Source: Diphasiastrum complanatum (Eukaryota; Streptophyta; Lycopodiopsida; Lycopodiales; Lycopodiaceae). Taken from it: 64,000 nt of DNA. A model generated the notes under the pieces. That model was not told the origin of the DNA. It saw nothing but the letters and a program-made list of their open reading frames with translations, and did no database searches. Every line of letters starts with the position of its first letter. The first letter of the stretch is position 1. The DNA is taken from contig CM055106.1 in assembly GCA_029204225.1 (NCBI GenBank), positions 34,074,361 through 34,138,360 on the forward strand. Reading direction: 5' to 3'. Shown here one piece after another: positions 56,800-64,000 of this stretch. Made by a program: the position numbers and the translations under genes.

Positions 56800-59700
56800 G
56801 TTTGAATTTGAAACTGCTTATTCCTTATATTTGTCGTGACAAACCAGAAATTCAATTTAATATATTTATCCTGGCATCAGATCCATTTCTTTCTTCATGT
56901 GGGTTAAAACTTAGCCAGCAGCATTGCATAGATTTCCTCTCTCCTTCTAGTGAGTGCCATTCTGAAATTATAAAAAACAAGCTGCTCATATTGACAATAT
57001 CATACACAAATCCTAATTAGACTCTCAAAGAAGTTCTGGTCAAAGAAGTGACATGGAATCTTTGCTACTAATAAAAAAGAAACTCAAGCTGAGACAACTC
57101 TTTTGAAAAAACTTCTTAGGCAAATAAGTGAAAGAAAGTCATCTTCCGAGAGTTTTTTCTTTGCTATGACAGGTTTTGCATGGTACATGAGTTTTGTTTG
57201 CTTTTCAACAAGATTTTCTTGCCAAAATATCATATTTCTCTATCATCGACTCCAATTTTCATTCTGTAGTACAACAACTAGACCCAGAACTTAATAGCAC
57301 CTATTTTCACAGGCCTCGTTATGACCAAGATCTACATAGAGGATCCACTTACCTTCCAGTGGGACTATGAAATTCCGGAGCTGATGAACAAATACTCCTA
57401 TGTGGAGACCTGGATATCAATCTAAATGAAGACAAATATGCCATCTAGGGAAAACTGGGAATTTTCCCAGATATTGTGCTTATAAATCCCCAGCTACTGT
57501 AAGGCCCATTTTTTTAAAAAGCGAGGATGCAATGAAATTTTCCAACAAAATAATAAAGAGAGAGGGCTCAGAGTTTTCTACTTTTTTGTGATCCATTTGC
57601 TAGCATCCAAATCCCTAACTTCTAAGTGATTCATTTATCATCAATAATAGGGTTCAATGTAATTAATCTACTCCTTGTGAGGTTGCATTTGGATGAGGTC
57701 ATCCATAATTTTCTAGAGTTGAGGTAGGATGTGTGTTCCTTGTATGGTCTTTGTGGTTGAAGTCTTTCAAATTTTGGAGCTGTGGGCTTGGAGAATTGAG
57801 ATTGCAGTAGTTATAATGCACTCATATTTGGGCGTTAATCAGATTCATAACTTCCTGAATTTATGTATGTCCTAAACAATGTGCAGCACAATAAGTAGGG
57901 AGAAAGAAAAAGCCCATGAAAAGTTGTTGCGGAAAAATCAGTGTAGTGGAGTGCTTGTGCAAGGGTGATAAGGGGAACAGATAAGAATGATCAACTTGAT
58001 TTTGCTCCTTCTGCGCGAATATTTGAAAGACAAGTAAATCGTTTTTCATGCTGCTTTTAGGTGGACATTTATCCCTTGAAGAGAGACATCATTGTGCATA
58101 GATGAGTAGAATCCTCTACATTGATCAATTTACAAATCAAACCGTGTAGCATTGACCTCAAAAGCTATAGTTTGAGCTCCATGCCCATGCAACATATCAA
58201 CATTGTCTTTGCTTGTTGATTATGTGGAGCTCGTATTCATCTTTTGAGCACTCATCCACCATAAATCACAATTGCACAAGTAAGATGATGAACCATATGA
58301 AGTAACACTATTAGACAAGTGCAATTAACATCTAAGAAATGATGAGCATACCTAAAAATATAGCACATTGAGGGAGCACACTTTTGCAATGTACTTAGTA
58401 AAAAGCACATACAATGACTTAAAGGTGGTTGATGTGGACCTTTCAATGAAGCTAGAAGAGAACATTGAGGATCTGGATAATAAATGGGCTAAAGACGTGA
58501 TCAAGTAGCAATAGCAATAAAAAGTTCATGTTTAGGCTCCTAAGACATGGCATTCAAAACTCGTTTAGAATGACATTTTCAACAACACTAGAGAATCTAT
58601 GGTGATTATGCTACTGCATTGACTCTAAAAACTTGCAACACTTTATAAGACCTAATCCAATAACCAGGGGATGAAAAGTCTATGTAGTATGAAGAAAATA
58701 TATCTTTGATATTTTACCCGTTTTGTTGGAATACCATACAAAGAATAATTCGCTTAAACGATTTGGAACTTTAAGATGCCATTGTTCTAGATCTAAAAAT
58801 TGTCCACGTAAATTTTAAGTATATTGAGTCTAGTTCTCATCATAGTTTCAAATTTTTTTTTGATGTTAAGTTCAACAGAGAAATGAGGTTATTTTGTAAT
58901 GAGTATTCACTTTTTCCCCTTGATTTCATTTCTCATTTTCTTATAAACAGACAAAATATAGGATTCATTGATTATGCTTGAATCATAAACTGAGGGTGAT
59001 GAAATTGTAGCATCATTTAGTCTCCTTTGATGCTTAACAAGTGTTTGAAAGAAAATTAGATAGAATGACATGCCACAAAAATTGCGTGTTCACCTGCAAT
59101 ACAACATCTACTCCTAATATTACATTGTTGTGCTCCAAATCATCACATTTAATAATTAGCACCCTTCTTTTGAGAGGAAAAGCTTTTTGTAGACTATTTT
59201 TAGGATGACAATAGCCGAAGTGGAGAGGACAATATGATTGAACATTTCTTGAAAACAAGATTTGCATGAAGATAGATGCAATAGAGAACAAAAGGATGTT
59301 GATGCTAGAGATGAGGTCTATGAAATCACACAAAAGATTGTGGTCATGCATAGAATTATGTGATGCGAGACAAGTACTATTTAGCATAGTCATCCTCTTT
59401 ATCACCTACATTACTACTGTATGACATAAATGTTGTATTTAGAAACTCCTAAAGCTATCAAAAGGACTATTTAAACATGCAAAATCCTTCTAGATGGATA
59501 TTAGACATTTGAGGTCGCCTAGAGTTTGGGTGGAACCAATATTGTTTCAGCCATCATGCTCAAAATGGTACTCTTTATCACGGGCCAGCTATCTACTCAC
59601 AATTTTATAACTATTTGTGCATCTATACAATGTTATAATTGCTTGCATATGCTGTATTATTTCCAAGATCCAAAATAGAAAGATAAATTATTTTGGTCCT

Positions 59701-62700
59701 TTTGAAGTTATTTTCTTGATTGAACTAGAATATTTACATTATTTCAACATAAACTAGACACTTAAAGTGTCATTTACATTGCTACAAGGATGTTATGTGA
59801 ATTACAACATCTCAACAAACATTGGTGAAAAAGAATCTTTAGTGGTCTATGCTATACATATGAGATAATAAGTCTTAATGATTTATGTTCTTCACTTTGA
59901 GAACTATGTGAACAAACATACTAAGGTAAAATAGCAAAGCACTCACTCGACCATTTTAAATTTTATTTTGACCTTGGCAGTGTCATCATAGAATTTCTTT
60001 GTGAGACTTGTGGTTGAACCACATTAGAGATTGCAAGTGTAACATGATGTAGAGAAGTGTTAGAAGATCTAGTGGCCCCCAAAAGAAATAGACCTTGTTT
60101 TGTATGTTGGATCTATGGATATGTCCAAGTAAGTAAGGTTTCATGGTCTTGTGGATTTTTCCATATTCCTAGTTCAAAATCATTTTCAGATGATCTTTTG
60201 AAATCTTTGAGTGTGGTTATCCAACACTTTTTTAAACTATGTTATTTGGAATACTATGTTCCAAGCATTCTTGGGCTAGCTTTGTTGCTCTGTATGTAAG
60301 GAATGCAAAGCTTGTGCCATATGTACTAAATAAGCTCTTTTAATTTTCGAAAATGTGGAGATAATATGAAATTACATTGTGTCATTGTCAAAGATCATTA
60401 TCCTTTTCCAATTGTTGAAGTCATCGTTGAAGAAGGTCTGATGGATTTAGTAGATATTATTGCATTTCTATTGTTGAAGATTATTAAAAAAAATGATCCT
60501 TATATCCCTCAATGGGTCCTTGTGAATATGAGTTTGACATTTCGATTGTCTAGTGCACATTGCTTGTGAGATAGAGAACGATTTGCATATTGAATTTCTA
60601 GGTTGCATCAAAATCTTGTTTTGGACCAAGAGTGATTTGGAACTTATGTTCCAAAAGCCACTAGCACCTTGGAACTGTGGAACAAGGCAAGATTTTCAGT
60701 GAAAAAGATCTGAGTATGTGTACCCCTCTATGGTCCTAAATTTATGGATATGTACAGATTTTACAAAAAAAAGTACAAATTGTTATGAGATCTTGACATT
60801 TGTAAAGTCAATGATGTCTGCTATTATTGACATAGAAACATATGTAAGTAGCAAAGAATAGTATATATATTTATATGAACTAAGACATAGACTATGGTGT
60901 ATTTTGTACTGTATAAATGTATATGATATTGAATATGTAGTACGAAGTTTGAACTACAGCTGCATTGTGTTCCAAAACAATGTCATACGAGAAAAACAAT
61001 GATCGTGTCTCAGAGAGCTAAGAGTGTATCAAGAATCGCAAGGGATACAATCTGGTGATAGAAGTAATTAAAACCAATTAGCTTAGAACAACACATGTAT
61101 ATGGTAGAAAATTGGAAGGCCACAAAGCATGATACATTAGCATTGAACTTGTTATGAGGAATTGCAACAGAGTTGTCAATGGCTCTAACAATGTGAGAAA
61201 ATGTATCCCATGTAGATTCATGTACTGTGTAACCTAAATAGTGCCATAAAAACGAAGGAAAACTCTTGTAAATGTGAAGGACAGCTATACCACTTGTTTG
61301 GAAGGAAGTTTAACGTTGTGAAATTCAATAGAGTGTATTACCTAGTGAAGTGCAATATTGGAGAGGCCATGTAAAGGCAATAGGAAATGGTATGAAACAC
61401 ATAAACATATGTGAGTTCAAAGATAGAAGACAAGTCATCCATATAAGTCAATGATTTATGCCTTCAAACTTCTCGCTGCAAGGAAAAGATTCATTTGGAG
61501 TGCTTGACTGCAAATCAATATGTTCTAGCTCTTGTCATAGCTTAAGGTTCCAACTTGTAATCAACTTGCATTAATCTCAATCTCGGGTGTTGATAAGTCG
61601 TTGTTATAGTATTGAGGAAATTGGAAAAATAGAAAGAGAAGCCCTTTTTGACCGGAATGTGGGAGGTTTTCCTGGAGTCCCATGCAAAACCCCTCCAGAA
61701 TGGCATCTGAAATTAATATTGAGATAGATTTATGGTGAAATTATTACCCTTGGCATATATTTGCTCTGATAAATGTCTTCTTCACACTTCTTTTAAAGTC
61801 CAGTAGCACATGTTCTAACTCTGATGAAATTTTTTTGTCTTTTCAGTCTTGTAGTGCCTTAATCTCTTTCAAAGTTTGTAGTGAATATCTGATGCTAGAT
61901 GACCATTTGTAAATTTTCTTTAGGAATGATTTTGGGCTGATATTAATAGGTAAACTTCCAAGATGTAAGCATTCAAGGATTACTGTTCCTTCTGATTTCT
62001 TTGCACTTACTACTGCATGGATGTACTCAACTTTTCATTGGATGTTTTGGCATCAATTATCAGACAGGCTTTGCCATTGCCACATGGTTTGTCGCATGCT
62101 CAAATGAACCTGCAGCACCCTTGTGCTACTCAAGAGACCCGTTTCTAATGTTCTTCATTCAATTCTGTATGTACAGCTAGGCTACTTGAATTGGAGCTAC
62201 GTAGTTTGAAAACGTGCTAAGCCAGATTGTAGTGCTCTTCAGTTTTGACTGAAGTTTCATGACCAAAACACGCTCCTTAATAGGTTCATGACTTCATGTG
62301 TACCCAAAACGTCTATTCGACGGGTTTATTCAAAAAATTAGATTGCTCTGGTTCTGGTAGCTGCCTACCGTTGCATCACAGTCAACTATATAGCAGATTT
62401 CTGGCTCTTTATGATTGATTGAAATTTGGTCTTTGGCCAGACCTCCAGAAATGTTTTTCCCGCTCTCTGTGCCAATTCAATCAACGTACACAATTTCCAG
62501 AAATCCGTCGGAATCCCCACGATATGTTATTCTCTACAGAATAGACTACCTACACTGATTCCATTTCACCGAAGGAGATTAGCAAGGTTATGGAGGGAAC
62601 TAAGTATGAAAACTTGCACGTAACAAAAAAATTTCTTGCAGAAATTCCCTGTTGTCCCTTGAGTTGCAAGGCCCAGACTTGTTTTGTATTACAGTGCATA

Positions 62701-64000
62701 GTATTTGCACCCTTTAAATTTCATTTTCAAGTTCTTAGAGAAAGAATTTGTGCTGAGTTTTGCTTTTACTCTTGACAATGGTGCATGGTTGAGAACCAAA
62801 TTTTTTTTCTAAAAATAAGGCTCAACACGACGACTTAAAAAGTCAAAGAGCAAGCAATCTGCAATCTGTCGTCCAAGGCTTGAGATTCGTCACACATTGA
62901 GATTGACATCCCCAAATATTTACAGTTCGTTCTTGAGCCTCTAGTATTTGATTCAATGCTGAGTTTTCATTTTTTGTCACTGGCGTCTATCAAAAGCATC
63001 CCAGCTGGCTTGTACAAGCTTGCGAGTGGTTCCATCTCCAATGCCTTGCCAATTACTTGCTTGAACATGAATTGAAAATAATTGTCATTTACTTCTTGAA
63101 AGATCTATCTAGCTATATTTACGTTTGGGATTTCTTGAAAAATGCGTCATACCAGTTCAGATTTTCAATGCATTTTTTATATTTGCTGAATTTTGACGTG
63201 GAAAGTATTCTTATCTTGCCTTGGATCATTGCAGACTTCATCTGATTCATTTCTTAGGCTTTTGTTAGAGCACAAATACCTACGATGAAATTTAAAAAAG
63301 AAGCGTCATAAATCCTAATGAAGAATGAAGAGAAACTTGGCATTGAGAATTGATGCTTATGGCTAACTTGTAGTACATCTTCCTTTCAGCATGATCCTTT
63401 ATCTGAATAACCTGCAAACATTTAAGCTTCCAACTCTAGAATGCCGACGGGGAGTACACAATCCACATAAATAGACCCTATGCTCAACTAGATGCTGTGC
63501 CCCGCCACTGCCGGCCCAGGAAAATAATAAGCAGCTTTCATGAATGGTTTTATCTGCAGATATGAAATAGAGGCCTTAGCAGCATTTATCAGTGCGTTTT
63601 GCAACTTGAAGCCCTAATTGATTTTTTCTATAGTACTTTTTAACCACAAGATATGACTTGATGGAGTGCTCTCAATGGCAGTCTCTCCTAAACTGGGCAT
63701 TGATGAAGGCTCCTACTGTCGTTCTTGTAAATGTCGCCGCAATCATTACTTTCCAAATGCAGAACATTCTATTACACATCTGAAAGTAGGTGTTGTACAT
63801 TTGAATTATGCCTTCCGACTTCTAGAATGCTTCCTCCCAGAGAAGATCCTTGTTTGGATCTTCTGTAGATGTGATTGACTGCAAATCTGAACAGTGAAAG
63901 AAGTACCGTCAACTCTTACTTCGAACTCTTCCCTTCAAGCTAAGTCTACGAACTATAGCGTATCAAACTACATTTCGCTGTTCTCCGGCAATATAAGTGG
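56800..64000 (+). other. Presumed long KNOX intron 3 (or downstream DNA)
   Basis: I found no ELK or homeodomain coding (no WFINQRKRHW-like sequence in any frame I read). Class I KNOX genes often have their longest intron here, so the missing exons may lie beyond the window. The AT-rich sequence contains many short frames without motifs. Faint retroelement-like words occur (CGDLDINLNED near 57397, KDHYPFPIVEV near 60390) but are too weak to annotate. A truncated gene is the alternative. Confidence 0.4.

Noticed and set aside
57306-57430. CGDLDINLNED-like sequence reminiscent of a LINE endonuclease
   Set aside because: Only a dozen residues, surrounded by stops; no other LINE domain nearby.
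60366-60569. KDHYPFPIVEV, similar to gypsy reverse transcriptase KDHFPLPFI
   Set aside because: The following residues do not continue the motif and no other pol segment is found.
62426-63878. Several 60-70-residue plus-strand frames
   Set aside because: No motif, no splice context and inconsistent with the missing KNOX exons.

Overview
This is a stretch of a large, repeat-dense plant nuclear genome. The evidence is an intron-containing class I KNOX homeobox-family gene, many Ty1/copia retrotransposons with plant-type tRNA-Met primer sites (TGGTATCAGAGC), short plant telomere-like TTTAGGG/CCCTAAA runs, a tRNA-derived SINE, and very long (CT)n/(GA)n microsatellites. The divergent KNOX sequence, and two decayed transposase-like genes of types I do not associate with flowering plants, make a seed-free vascular plant such as a fern my best guess. 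That is inference: no single marker in the window proves it.

Layout. 1-1180: 5' end of a minus-strand LTR element (leader, primer site, complete LTR), inserted into a dispersed repeat (1181-1860) that recurs at 29578-30250. 2330-4850: decayed copia gag-pol. 5137-7774 (minus): a broken multi-exon gene with recoverable splice sites. 8110-9440 (minus): Ty3/gypsy gag remnant. 10738-14270: tail of a minus-strand copia joined head-to-head to a plus-strand copia pol with its 3' LTR. 14640-15210: inverted repeats and a palindrome cluster. 15450-22900: mostly non-coding, with microsatellites, SINEs and LTR remnants. 22944-26896: copia gag-pol split by a solo LTR with target duplication and fused in frame to an unrelated reading frame. 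26977-31460: another LTR with primer site, a long decayed unknown minus-strand frame, and its repeated upstream region. 31490-32130: very AT-rich. 33240-33800: GC-richer minisatellite. 34032-35610 and 36469-41059: two more copia elements, the second nearly full length with both LTRs. 41299-43050: CACTA-like sequence and CTAAGG minisatellite. 43415-44314: transposase-like exon. 45110-50978: an old copia remnant containing a younger, internally deleted minus-strand copia (46181-49499) with a perfect target duplication. 53400-64000: the only plausibly functional host gene, the 5' part of a class I KNOX gene (coding exons 55189-55692, 56278-56394, 56673-56799) with a GA-rich leader. Its ELK-homeodomain exons are not visible in the remaining 7.2 kb.

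Almost everything before 53 kb is transposon-derived and most coding frames there carry stops and frameshifts. The genes therefore do not form a pathway: the window is a nested transposon record beside a developmental regulator. Several long reading frames listed elsewhere as ORFs start at non-ATG codons or are microsatellite translations; I treated those as artefacts unless other evidence supported them.
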